Shown here piece by piece: positions 16,031 through 21,681 of a stretch of 22,784 nucleotides of DNA (position 1 is the first letter of the stretch; the number at the start of each line of letters is the position of its first letter). Below the pieces are notes generated by a model. It worked only from the letters and a program-made list of their open reading frames with translations. It did not search any database and was not told where the DNA came from. The position numbers and the translations under genes were made by a program. This DNA is from an uncultured Alphaproteobacteria bacterium (GTDB lineage: Bacteria; Pseudomonadota; Alphaproteobacteria; CASFRQ01; SAAU01). The stretch lies in contig CASFRQ010000102.1 in the NCBI GenBank assembly GCA_949296785.1, forward strand, positions 1 through 22,784, read 5' to 3'.

Positions 16031-16099
16031 GTTGCCAGCAATTGGGGATAGTTGCTGGCAATTGGGGATAGTTGCTGGCAATTGGGGATAGTTGCTGGC
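16031..16099. repeat. Iteron-like 20-bp tandem direct repeats (3.4 copies)
   Basis: The unit GTTGCTGGCAATTGGGGATA occurs at 16051-16070 and 16071-16090 identically. At 16031-16050 it has CCAG instead of CTGG near the start, and a partial copy (GTTGCTGGC) lies at 16091-16099. The 20-base period is about two helical turns, so a bound protein would sit on one face. The first copy's altered bases make an inverted repeat (GCCAGCAA / TTGCTGGC) with the second. Such arrays serve as activator sites, packaging recognition sites or origins. Confidence 0.85.
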
Positions 16100-16106
16100 T
16101 TTTATC

Positions 16107-16132
16107 AGCTAAAGCCAGCTTTAGCTTTTTTT
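16107..16132 (+). terminator. Rightward intrinsic terminator at the end of the repeat array
   Basis: AGCTAAAG (16107-16114) and CTTTAGCT (16119-16126) form an eight-bp stem with a four-base loop, followed by a T-run to 16132 and more T-rich sequence. It lies upstream of the promoter of the rightward HTH gene. No rightward gene ends before it, so it may insulate that promoter or end a short rightward transcript covering the repeats. Confidence 0.6.
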
Positions 16133-16163
16133 AAAATTTTTTTATTTTTTTTCAAAAAAGGTG

Positions 16164-16192
16164 TTGACATTATCACTTTTTAGTGATATAAA
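16164..16192 (+). promoter_or_regulatory. Strong sigma-70-like promoter with internal operator for the HTH gene
   Basis: TTGACA (16164-16169) and TATAAA (16187-16192) have an exact 17-base spacer. Inside it lies the inverted repeat TATCAC-N6-GTGATA (16171-16188). A protein on this site would block RNA polymerase. The gene downstream encodes an XRE-type DNA-binding protein, so self-repression is likely. The leader from the presumed start to the ATG at 16302 is about 100 bases. Confidence 0.75.
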
Positions 16193-16301
16193 TGAAATTG
16201 TAATAAGGAAAACAAAGGGTTTTCTTGAATTTTCTAAAATACCGTTGGTCGTTAAAAAGGCAAGAGGATGTCGCAACACTGAAAGGATACCTGGAAAAGA
16301 T

Positions 16302-16811
16302 ATGTCAAGAAGAGGAACAATAACATCTGAGGAATACAAAGCTTTAAGGTTGGCGGCGGGCTTGACCCAAGAGGAAGCTCGCCAGCTTCACGGCTGTCAG
16401 AATGTCAGAACGATAAAAAACTGGGAATCCGGGAAAAGCTTTGTGTCTCAGATTGCGGAAGACCGTATTCTTTTTATCAATGATTACATTGCCAAATCAA
16501 CCGCCGAGGTGGTTAAAATTTTTAAAGATAAAAAAATTTTTGATATTTATTTAATTACCTATACGCCGCAAGATTTTATTCTTTTCAGGCAGGATTTTGT
16601 TAAAAGGAACCTTCCGCAAGGCATTCACCTAGCAATGGTTGCTCGGACTTACGCGGCTTTAAAAGCTTTGGGGGCAAAAGTTCATGTTGTCCTAATGAAT
16701 AAAACTTCTTACTTTTCTTTTCTTGGCGCTCAGGGATTAAAGGACAGTGAAGAGTCAAGAGCAGCTTGGGCCGCTTCGTACTTGAAGGAAAAGACGGCGG
16801 ATAATGCGTAA
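16302..16811 (+). CDS. XRE-family HTH regulator, rightward, probably self-repressing
   Basis: I chose the ATG at 16302 (169 residues), because a longer frame would begin with GTG inside the promoter. The N-terminus (MSRRGTITSEEYKALRLAAG) leads into a helix-turn-helix: LTQEEARQLHGCQNVRTIKN and WESG, with the recognition helix about VRTIKNWES. The C-terminal ~100 residues form a separate alpha/beta domain (KIFDIYLITYTPQDFILFRQ and HLAMVARTYAALKALGAKVH) that I do not recognise. Its overall plan, HTH plus a small domain and an inverted repeat in its own promoter, recalls Aca2/DUF1870-type regulators, but the match is weak. It is the only rightward gene between the repressor and the left edge. Its last 57 bases overlap the end of the leftward gene at 16755. 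Confidence 0.75.
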   Translation: MSRRGTITSEEYKALRLAAGLTQEEARQLHGCQNVRTIKNWESGKSFVSQIAEDRILFINDYIAKSTAEVVKIFKDKKIFDIYLITYTPQDFILFRQDFVKRNLPQGIHLAMVARTYAALKALGAKVHVVLMNKTSYFSFLGAQGLKDSEESRAAWAASYLKEKTADNA

Positions 16812-17165
16812 ATACCTCACATTCAAAGCGTGAGGGTTACATCCGCCATAATGTTCTTTGGCGATAACTTTCCACCGCCGTTTGCGCCAGTCCGCATCGT
16901 GCCGGTATTTGACAAGATTGTGGTCGTCTAAGGGCAGGGAAGGTAACCACCTCCCAAGGACAATACCCCATAACGCCAATTCTTCCCGCGTCACTGGGAC
17001 TTTAATCTCATACGCTTGCGTTTCCGGGGTTATTTCTGAGGGGACAATTTTACCCAAACGGCAAGGGCATCCGTCCGGTTTAAACATCGGTATCCGTCTG
17101 TCTATCATAAAAGCCTGCCGGATATACTCTCGTACATCTTTTTCTGAATGGACTTTCAACCGCAT
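16755..17165 (-). CDS. Small basic HTH-like protein, last gene of the early operon (candidate late regulator)
   Basis: The protein has 136 residues. The C-terminal part (ALWGIVLGRWLPSLPLDDHN then YRHDADWRKRRWKVIAKEHY and GGCNPHALNVRYLRIIRRL) is rich in Arg, Lys, Trp and Tyr and looks like a helix-turn-helix of the sigma region-4 type, with recognition helix around HALNVRYLRII. Two cysteines (CPC near residue 34) could hold a metal or be incidental. Similar short proteins occur at the end of early operons in proteobacterial phages, where lambdoid phages place Q; this is why I suggest a late-gene activator or antiterminator. The start has GAGGGG upstream. The last ~15 residues lie in the convergent overlap with the rightward gene. 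Confidence 0.6.
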   Translation of the reverse strand: MRLKVHSEKDVREYIRQAFMIDRRIPMFKPDGCPCRLGKIVPSEITPETQAYEIKVPVTREELALWGIVLGRWLPSLPLDDHNLVKYRHDADWRKRRWKVIAKEHYGGCNPHALNVRYLRIIRRLFLQVRSGPSCS

Positions 17166-17177
17166 CCACCGCCCCTC

Positions 17178-17606
17178 TTATACTTCTTGTTCATCCTTCT
17201 TTTCTCCAAAGTAAAGCCAGTTCGGAAAGGCTTCTTTACTTTGTCTTTTTATTTTTTCTTTTTTCTCGGTGAAGGTTATCCGCGCGCCCGTCGGATGTGG
17301 CGAACTTTTTCGTGCCCTGCCTTTCAAATCGTCCGGCGTAATATTCTTTTTACCAATCTTAAACAAAACTTCCAAGTTCACGCGCGCCGTCTGAAAGGCA
17401 TATTCCCCAAACTTTTGCACCTCGGGCTTTCTGTTCCGCCTTAGCACTTCTTCCCCTTTCTGGCTTAAATCAGACAAGACATTGAAGGAAATATTGACTT
17501 GTTGTTCCAGATTCTGGTTGTACTGTGATTGAACTTTTTGCAAACGCCTTAACCTCATCACCTCCGCAATCAGTTCTTCCTTCGTCCTTTCTTGCAAATC
17601 TTTCAT
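17178..17606 (-). CDS. Unknown early phage protein with N-terminal coiled coil
   Basis: The protein has 142 residues from the ATG at 17606, which overlaps the loader-gene stop by one base (TGATG). GGAGG lies seven bases upstream, so I prefer it to the GTG at 17609. Residues ~1-50 form a Glu/Gln/Arg heptad-like helix (KDLQERTKEELIAEVMRLRR). Residues ~55-95 contain RKPEVQKFGEYAFQTARVNL, and the rest is basic (KKEKIKRQSKEAFPNWLYFG). No catalytic motif is seen. By position it follows the replication genes and may be a DNA- or helicase-binding accessory factor, but nothing in the sequence proves this. Confidence 0.6.
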   Translation of the reverse strand: MKDLQERTKEELIAEVMRLRRLQKVQSQYNQNLEQQVNISFNVLSDLSQKGEEVLRRNRKPEVQKFGEYAFQTARVNLEVLFKIGKKNITPDDLKGRARKSSPHPTGARITFTEKKEKIKRQSKEAFPNWLYFGEKKDEQEV

Positions 17607-18151
17607 CACGCCGCCTCCAGGTTTTTTCTGTCTTCCGGTAAGAATGCCGCCGGCACATACGCCAGGAACTTATCCCGTGACCACCAACCGTTCAGCCTCA
17701 TAGACTTGACAATATCGGAACAGGTTTGAAGTTGAAGGGTTTCCCTCGGATAAACCATCTTATAATCGGCAATCATTCGCACAAGCATATCCCGCCCTTC
17801 GCCATAAGGGACTTTAACACCTGATTCTCGTAAAGTTTTAATCATCTCTTCCTCCGGGCAGGAGATGGCTTCGCGTTGATATCTGGTTTCATTCTCAGGC
17901 AATCCTTTTTTTTCCTCATCCACCAAGTACCCCATCAGTTCGGATATTGCCGGAAAATTCTGCGCTTTTCGCCATCTGATGACACGGTAACAGGCCTCTT
18001 TGACCTGTTCCGGCGAATAAGGGCTCAATTCCACTTCCCACACCTTCCGCACGGCGTCGGTATCTTGCCCATCTTTTGGATTGTTCATCCAATTCGGCAT
18101 CCCGTACACTTCCGCCAATCGGCTTAAAGCCTCATCAAACTGCCTGCTCAT
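17606..18151 (-). CDS. Probable replicative helicase loader (G39P / DnaI N-domain-like)
   Basis: I chose the ATG at 18151 (181 residues), because GGAGG lies eight bases upstream. A longer frame would start inside the initiator gene. Residues ~1-75 show RLAEVYGMPNW, then VWEVELSPYSPEQVKEACYR followed by QNFPAISELMGYL. This Trp-Leu-Pro spacing ending in FPAISE is the pattern of the helical N-domain in helicase loader proteins such as G39P, in which the last part reads KFPPTIAD. The remainder is helical with a Trp-containing segment (MRLNGWWSRDKFLAYVPAAF). No ATPase motif is present, so it would load DnaB without being an ATPase. It directly follows the initiator gene, the same order as lambda O and P. 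Confidence 0.6.
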   Translation of the reverse strand: MSRQFDEALSRLAEVYGMPNWMNNPKDGQDTDAVRKVWEVELSPYSPEQVKEACYRVIRWRKAQNFPAISELMGYLVDEEKKGLPENETRYQREAISCPEEEMIKTLRESGVKVPYGEGRDMLVRMIADYKMVYPRETLQLQTCSDIVKSMRLNGWWSRDKFLAYVPAAFLPEDRKNLEAA

Positions 18152-19007
18152 ACGCCTGACCTCCTCTGCTTGCCTGCTGCTCTTCCAAGGCCTTTGCTTT
18201 CCGCCTCGGCTCAATCACATTTTTGAAAAATTCGTACGGATTCACCCCGTCCGGGATTTCAATGCCGTCTATCACTTGCCTTTTAGGCTGTCCGGCAAAG
18301 CCTCCCCCTGTGCCGCCCCCTCCTTTAGGCGGCATTTCCATCACCTCATTCCAAACCCAACCGCTTTCCCTCAAAACGGCATAGTGGTTTTTGTACTTGT
18401 TCCCTTTGCTGGCTATGTAACCGGAAAGCTTTTCTATCGCCTCCGTTAATCGGTTTCCGTATTTGGTTTGCAGTTTTTCGTACTCTTCGTCCGTCAAACG
18501 AACATTCAAAAATTCTCCGTAAGTTTTGGTTTCCCCCTGCACCCCCTTCCTTTCCTTATCCTTATCCTTATCTTTTTCCTTTTCTTTTTCCTTAGGGGCT
18601 ACATAGCCCCTTGCATCCTCCTTTATAGCCCCTTCATAGCTCCTTGATTCTTCTTTTATTTTTATAAATCCCCCTTCAACCTCTATCCCGTATTGATTAA
18701 GGTGCTTAATAACCCCTTGATGCGCTTTATTGCTTTCGTTCAACTCCCCATACTGAAAGGCTACAAACTTCGGGATGAATATTATTTCAGAAGAGATATA
18801 AACAAACCGTCCCTTAAAGGCTTCCAGTTCTTTTTCCCCTATCTTCGCGCCGATATGAAACGCTGCTGCTTCTATGTCTACATTCCAAAACCCCGCAAAA
18901 TCACACTGGCATAACGCATATTCCCATAAGCACTTTTGAACCGGCGACAATTTTCTGTACCAAGGGTCGTTGAACTTTTCCGTAGAGGTAAATCTTTTGC
19001 TCATCAT
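18135..19007 (-). CDS. Phage replication initiator protein (winged-helix, O/DnaD-like)
   Basis: The protein has 290 residues. The N-terminus (RFTSTEKFNDPWYRKLSPVQ and KCLWEYALCQCDFAGFWNVD) followed by FIPKFVAFQYGELNESNKAH and VIKHLNQYGI is the winged-helix initiator pattern seen in many phage replisome genes. A highly charged linker (residues ~139-155, repeated Lys-Glu/Lys-Asp pairs) separates it from a C-terminal helical domain (~165-230, TYGEFLNVRLTDEEYEKLQT and GYIASKGNKYKNHYAV) of the DnaD type. A Gly-rich stretch (GGGGTGGG) follows. The DNA for the linker carries repeats that could be the origin. The start overlaps the upstream stop (ATGATGA). Confidence 0.75.
   Translation of the reverse strand: MMSKRFTSTEKFNDPWYRKLSPVQKCLWEYALCQCDFAGFWNVDIEAAAFHIGAKIGEKELEAFKGRFVYISSEIIFIPKFVAFQYGELNESNKAHQGVIKHLNQYGIEVEGGFIKIKEESRSYEGAIKEDARGYVAPKEKEKEKDKDKDKERKGVQGETKTYGEFLNVRLTDEEYEKLQTKYGNRLTEAIEKLSGYIASKGNKYKNHYAVLRESGWVWNEVMEMPPKGGGGTGGGFAGQPKRQVIDGIEIPDGVNPYEFFKNVIEPRRKAKALEEQQASRGGQAYEQAV
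18545..18670. other. Candidate replication origin inside the initiator gene
   Basis: A perfect inverted repeat (AGGGGCTA, two bases, TAGCCCCT; 18594-18611) is followed by ATAGCCCCTT at 18625-18634 and ATAGCTCCTT at 18636-18645; the first copy is at 18603-18612. Spacings are 22 and 11 bases, not a multiple of three, so the repetition is in the DNA and not the protein. A polypyrimidine tract (18545-18595) and an AT-rich run (18646-18670) flank it. Lambda has its origin in the same place, in the O-gene linker. Confidence 0.4.
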
Positions 19008-19345
19008 TCCTCACTTTCACGAACGCCGTCAAAAATTCTATTGACCGTGTCTCTTAATTCCTCAAGTTTCTCGCAAAGGCATCTGTTTGTCTCAATGGCA
19101 GACTCTCCGTTATGAATAAGAGCCTCCATTCTCCTGTATATGTCATACGACGGAACAAGCTCCAAAACCTCTTTAATTATCTCATCGTCGTCAAATCCTA
19201 TCCGTTTTAAATGACCATCTTTTCCATACCACTTTCCGGCATATTCCATTCCAATATTGCCGTAAGAATATCGGACATAATAAAAACCCGGTTTTAACCT
19301 TCCTTCTTTCCAGGCTTTTGTTAACATTTCATTTGATTTCTCCAT
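19004..19345 (-). CDS. Unknown early phage protein
   Basis: I chose the ATG at 19345 (113 residues, MEKSNEMLTKAWKEG) because AAGGAG lies seven bases upstream and the longer frame would start in the structured leader. It contains GFYYVRYSYGNIGMEYAGKW then YGKDGHLKRIGFDDDEIIKE, a small beta-sheet module rich in Tyr and Gly, followed by a helical C-terminus (RCLCEKLEELRDTVNRIFDG). I do not recognise the family. It lies directly upstream of the initiator, which it overlaps by four bases. Confidence 0.6.
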   Translation of the reverse strand: MEKSNEMLTKAWKEGRLKPGFYYVRYSYGNIGMEYAGKWYGKDGHLKRIGFDDDEIIKEVLELVPSYDIYRRMEALIHNGESAIETNRCLCEKLEELRDTVNRIFDGVRESEE

Positions 19346-19369
19346 CTTTATCTCCTTTCGTTTTAAGGT

Positions 19370-19412
19370 GGGGGCGGAGAAACGAACGCCCTGGGATAAG
19401 GCCACCACCCCC
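19370..19412 (-). other. Structured RNA leader before the 113-residue gene
   Basis: On the minus strand GGGGGTGG (19412-19405) and CCGCCCCC (19377-19370) can pair as an eight-bp stem with one wobble pair, enclosing 27 bases. The stem ends about 16 bases before the Shine-Dalgarno sequence. There is no U-tract, so it is not a terminator. It may modulate the downstream gene or protect the nuclease message. Confidence 0.35.
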
Positions 19413-19419
19413 ATAAAAC

Positions 19420-19833
19420 TCACAATCCCAACTCTTTTAAGCTCTTCAAAAACTCATCTGGTGTCCGGATAATCACGAACGGCAGTCCCGTCCACGCCTG
19501 AAACCTCTTTTGATTTTCTGACAGGCCGTTTTTCCCGAACTTGAATTCAAACCAAGCGACAGGCTTTCCTTCTTTGTTGCTCATTAAATAATCCGGAACA
19601 CCCGCACGAACGCCCATCCGTTTAAAGTTGCGCCCTTCCCAAGCCGTCCGGCTCCCTCCGTTCGGAATATGTATCATCTGGAAAGGGTCGTTTCCCGTTT
19701 CGGCGAACAAGTCGGCACACACAATACAAAGTTCGTCTTCGCTCGTAAGAAATTTTCCCCGGAAAAAGATATCGTTCTCCAGATTGTGATGCGCCTTTTT
19801 TTCAGACCAGTTGTACTTACCCCAAACGCCCAT
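19420..19833 (-). CDS. VRR-NUC domain endonuclease
   Basis: The protein has 137 residues. It carries the motifs of the VRR-NUC (PD-(D/E)XK) fold in order: IPNGGSR (~56-62), GVRAGVPDYL (~74-83 with Asp81), FEFKFG (~95-100 with Glu96 and Lys98) and SENQKRFQAW (~105-114 with the conserved Gln). All catalytic residues are present. The N-terminal ~35 residues are an extra segment. Phage VRR-NUC enzymes are thought to act on branched DNA during replication or recombination. It lies among early genes in front of the initiator, which fits such a role. AGGAG lies upstream of the ATG. Confidence 0.85.
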   Translation of the reverse strand: MGVWGKYNWSEKKAHHNLENDIFFRGKFLTSEDELCIVCADLFAETGNDPFQMIHIPNGGSRTAWEGRNFKRMGVRAGVPDYLMSNKEGKPVAWFEFKFGKNGLSENQKRFQAWTGLPFVIIRTPDEFLKSLKELGL

Positions 19834-19845
19834 TATTTCTCCTGT

Positions 19846-20160
19846 TCAATGATATCCAAGGCTTTGTGCAGAATATCCTGCACCGAACTTCTGTCCGGAA
19901 AGTTCAGGGTCATCTCTAATAACGCTCTGTCTTCCGCCGCCTTTTTTCCTTTCTTCTGGCGTTTCAGACTTAAAAACACCCTCGCGGATTCTTTCTTCGT
20001 TCCTGATTCCTTTGCTTACATAATAAATTAAAGAGCGCATTAACTCCGCCAAACGCCTGTTTGCCTCTTCATAATCACAAAAGGCTCCTCTTTGCACTTC
20101 GTGCATTGCTTGGTCAAAACGCCAAGCCTCTTCCATTTCCTGTTCGCTTATTCCGGTCAT
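19846..20160 (-). CDS. Unknown early phage protein (helical)
   Basis: The protein has 104 residues. The first two thirds are helical and charged (QEMEEAWRFDQAMHEVQRGA then ANRRLAELMRSLIYYVSKGI). The last part is basic and Gly-rich (ERKKGGGRQSVI), with a polar tail. No membrane segment or catalytic motif is seen, and I cannot assign a family. The start overlaps the upstream stop by four bases. It is part of the early operon, in a run of small genes between the Cro-like gene and the nuclease. Confidence 0.6.
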   Translation of the reverse strand: MTGISEQEMEEAWRFDQAMHEVQRGAFCDYEEANRRLAELMRSLIYYVSKGIRNEERIREGVFKSETPEERKKGGGRQSVIRDDPELSGQKFGAGYSAQSLGYH

Positions 20161-20390
20161 TTGCCTTTTCTCCAGTTTAAAACCTGTCCCACGGCTAAAG
20201 CTGCCGTTTGTTCACGAAGCTTTTTATAGGGGGAAATCCGCCCGCTCGTATATTCTCTGATGATGAGATTAAAAGCTTCCTCCCCCATCGTATGTCGCGG
20301 AAGCTTATTTAAATCTTCCGGCATACTCGCGCCGACGCCCATCGCCGGTTCATCCTCCGAAAATCTTTTATTCCTTTTAAATCCAAGCAT
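20157..20390 (-). CDS. Unknown small early phage protein
   Basis: The protein has 77 residues and is basic at both ends. The sequence MGEEAFNLIIREYTSGRISP then YKKLREQTAALAVGQVLNWR forms helices, and the N-terminus is polar. There is no recognisable domain. A strong Shine-Dalgarno sequence (GGGAGGG) precedes the ATG. It is closely packed with the next gene (four-base overlap) and separated by 77 bases from the membrane-protein gene upstream. Confidence 0.55.
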   Translation of the reverse strand: MLGFKRNKRFSEDEPAMGVGASMPEDLNKLPRHTMGEEAFNLIIREYTSGRISPYKKLREQTAALAVGQVLNWRKGK

Positions 20391-20467
20391 CCAACCCTCC
20401 CTTGCTTTTTGTAAGGTCGTCCCCTATAATTGAAAGTGCGCAATAAAAACAACCATAAATTTTTACG

Positions 20468-20689
20468 CTAAGAAATGACATGTTGGACATATGAAAAAAA
20501 CCCGACTAAAAAAATGATAAAAAAAAGAAAAATAATCAACAAACCTTGAAGTGTTCCAAAACTCCACTCCGTTTTCAGTTCAACCGCAGTCATCCGGCTT
20601 TCCATTTCCATCAATCTTTTATGAAGATTTCCCGAAAGTATCCGGCTTTCCAATGAAGATAATTTTTTGTCTATCTCATACTCGTTCAT
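20468..20689 (-). CDS. Small single-pass membrane protein with N-terminal coiled coil
   Basis: The protein has 73 residues. The first ~45 are a charged coiled-coil helix (DKKLSSLESRILSGNLHKRL then MEMESRMTAVELKTEWSFG). Residues ~48-67 form one hydrophobic membrane span (LLIIFLFFIIFLVGFFSY) with a short tail. This plan resembles XhlA-like phage proteins that assist lysis, but it lies in the early operon next to the Cro-like gene and not in a lysis cassette. A membrane-bound early function such as superinfection control is equally possible. Confidence 0.6.
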   Translation of the reverse strand: MNEYEIDKKLSSLESRILSGNLHKRLMEMESRMTAVELKTEWSFGTLQGLLIIFLFFIIFLVGFFSYVQHVIS

Positions 20690-20699
20690 TTAAACCTCT

Positions 20700-20894
20700 C
20701 TACGCCGCATCCGGACCAGTGGAGTTGTCATTGATAAAATTAAGAACCTTGTCTCTTGTTGCCATTGTACAGCCTTTTCCTTTTCTTAAATTAAAAACAA
20801 AAAGAGGATTTTTTGTTACTTTGATACCAAAAGAAGTTGCCGTCATTTTCTTTTTTCTTATAAAATTTTCTATTTCTTTTAATAGCTCTTCCAT
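20700..20894 (-). CDS. Cro-like small HTH regulator
   Basis: The protein has 64 residues. It begins with a Glu/Lys helix, then TATSFGIKVTKNPLFVFNLR, KGKGCTMATRDKVLNFI. This matches the short HTH proteins of alphaproteobacterial phages in which a conserved block of the type FVFDLRKGREP follows the turn. It faces the S24 repressor across a 116-base divergent region, the arrangement of cro opposite cI. It is the first gene of the leftward early operon. The recognition helix is around residues 28-40. GGAG lies upstream of the ATG. Confidence 0.7.
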   Translation of the reverse strand: MEELLKEIENFIRKKKMTATSFGIKVTKNPLFVFNLRKGKGCTMATRDKVLNFINDNSTGPDAA

Positions 20895-20916
20895 TTTTTT
20901 CTCCTATTTTTGATAC

Positions 20917-20945
20917 AAAATATATTAAAAATAATGCAATGTCAA
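20917..20945 (-). promoter_or_regulatory. Leftward early promoter
   Basis: On the minus strand TTGACA (20945-20940) and TATTTT (20922-20917) have an exact 17-base spacer, leading into the Cro-like gene and the early operon. The -35 box is a perfect consensus. The -10 box is weaker. It overlaps the region where the repressor would bind. Confidence 0.65.
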
Positions 20946-20955
20946 TATTAAAAGA

Positions 20956-20987
20956 AATATTTGCAAAAATATTTTTTTTGATATAAC
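20956..20987 (+). promoter_or_regulatory. Rightward repressor promoter with candidate operator
   Basis: TTGCAA (20961-20966) and TATAAC (20982-20987), spaced by 15 bases, may be the maintenance promoter. An inverted repeat AATATTT-N4-AAATATT (20956-20973) covers the -35 box. A related TTTTGATA element occurs twice (~20908 and ~20976). The AT-rich composition makes these matches less secure. Confidence 0.4.
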
Positions 20988-21010
20988 TTTAATAAAAAAA
21001 GGAGGGTGTT

Positions 21011-21664
21011 ATGACCCAGGAAGAAATTCGCAAAAAACTTGATAAATATATTAAGGAAAAAGGTACAAACTACCGCGATTTATCTTTAGCTATCGGTCGC
21101 AAAGATTCATATATTCATCAATATATTAAATATGGTCTCCCCTCCAAACTTAAAGAAGAAGACCGCCATTCTATAGCGACAATTTTAGATATTCCCGAAC
21201 AAGAACTTTCAGAAAAACCTTTAGTTTCTATTATTCGGAAAGAAGAAAAGCCAATTATATCTATTGATATTCTTGATGTTACTGCCTGTTGTGGAAATGG
21301 TCTTGAAATTTTTGAAGAAAAACCTATCGGCAGCTGGGAAATTCCGATAATTGATTTTAAAAATATTTGTTCCGGTTCTCCAAAGGATATTAAAATGATA
21401 AAAGCAGTTGGCGATTCAATGATGCCAACAATCTGCGATGGTGATTGGGTTTTAGTAGATATTTCTTTTAAATATCCTTCTTCTGATGGCATTTATTTAT
21501 TGCGACTCTCAACAGGTTTAGCGATTAAGCGTATTCAAGGGGGGGTTTTAAATGAATTAAGTATCATTTCCGACAATAATCATTATGCCCCATTACTAGC
21601 TAATATTAGTGAAGTTCAAATACTTGGGCGTGTTGTTTACATTTTAAATGCCAATAAGGTTTAA
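21011..21664 (+). CDS. CI-type phage repressor, S24 self-cleaving (LexA-like) protein
   Basis: The protein has 217 residues. The N-terminal ~60 form an XRE helix-turn-helix (YRDLSLAIGRKDSYIHQYIK). The C-terminal S24 peptidase has its catalytic Ser136 in GDSMMPT and Lys173 in GLAIKRIQ. The expected cleavage site is VTACCGNG, so the scissile bond is Cys94-Gly95 instead of the usual Ala-Gly. UmuD is also cleaved at Cys-Gly. This points to SOS-induced cleavage and a temperate lifestyle. Shine-Dalgarno AAGGAGGGTG is strong. The gene stands opposite the Cro-like gene and starts a rightward set with three membrane-protein genes. Confidence 0.92.
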   Translation: MTQEEIRKKLDKYIKEKGTNYRDLSLAIGRKDSYIHQYIKYGLPSKLKEEDRHSIATILDIPEQELSEKPLVSIIRKEEKPIISIDILDVTACCGNGLEIFEEKPIGSWEIPIIDFKNICSGSPKDIKMIKAVGDSMMPTICDGDWVLVDISFKYPSSDGIYLLRLSTGLAIKRIQGGVLNELSIISDNNHYAPLLANISEVQILGRVVYILNANKV

Positions 21665-21681
21665 CATAAATAGGTTTTACA

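Noticed and set aside
16031..16099. The tandem repeats as a CRISPR array.
   Set aside because: The repeat unit is contiguous with no unique spacers between copies, and no cas gene is present.
16815..16835. The inverted repeat after the rightward HTH gene as its terminator.
   Set aside because: The stem is only six bp, the loop nine bases, no T-tract follows, and it lies in the coding part of the leftward gene.
18545..18595. The Lys-Glu/Lys-Asp codon repeat as a separate microsatellite element.
   Set aside because: It is explained by the charged linker of the initiator; only the adjacent out-of-frame repeats suggest a DNA function.
21118..21492. A leftward 124-residue frame opposite the repressor.
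   Set aside because: It is antisense to a clear S24 repressor with intact catalytic residues, and shows no domain or ribosome-binding site of its own.
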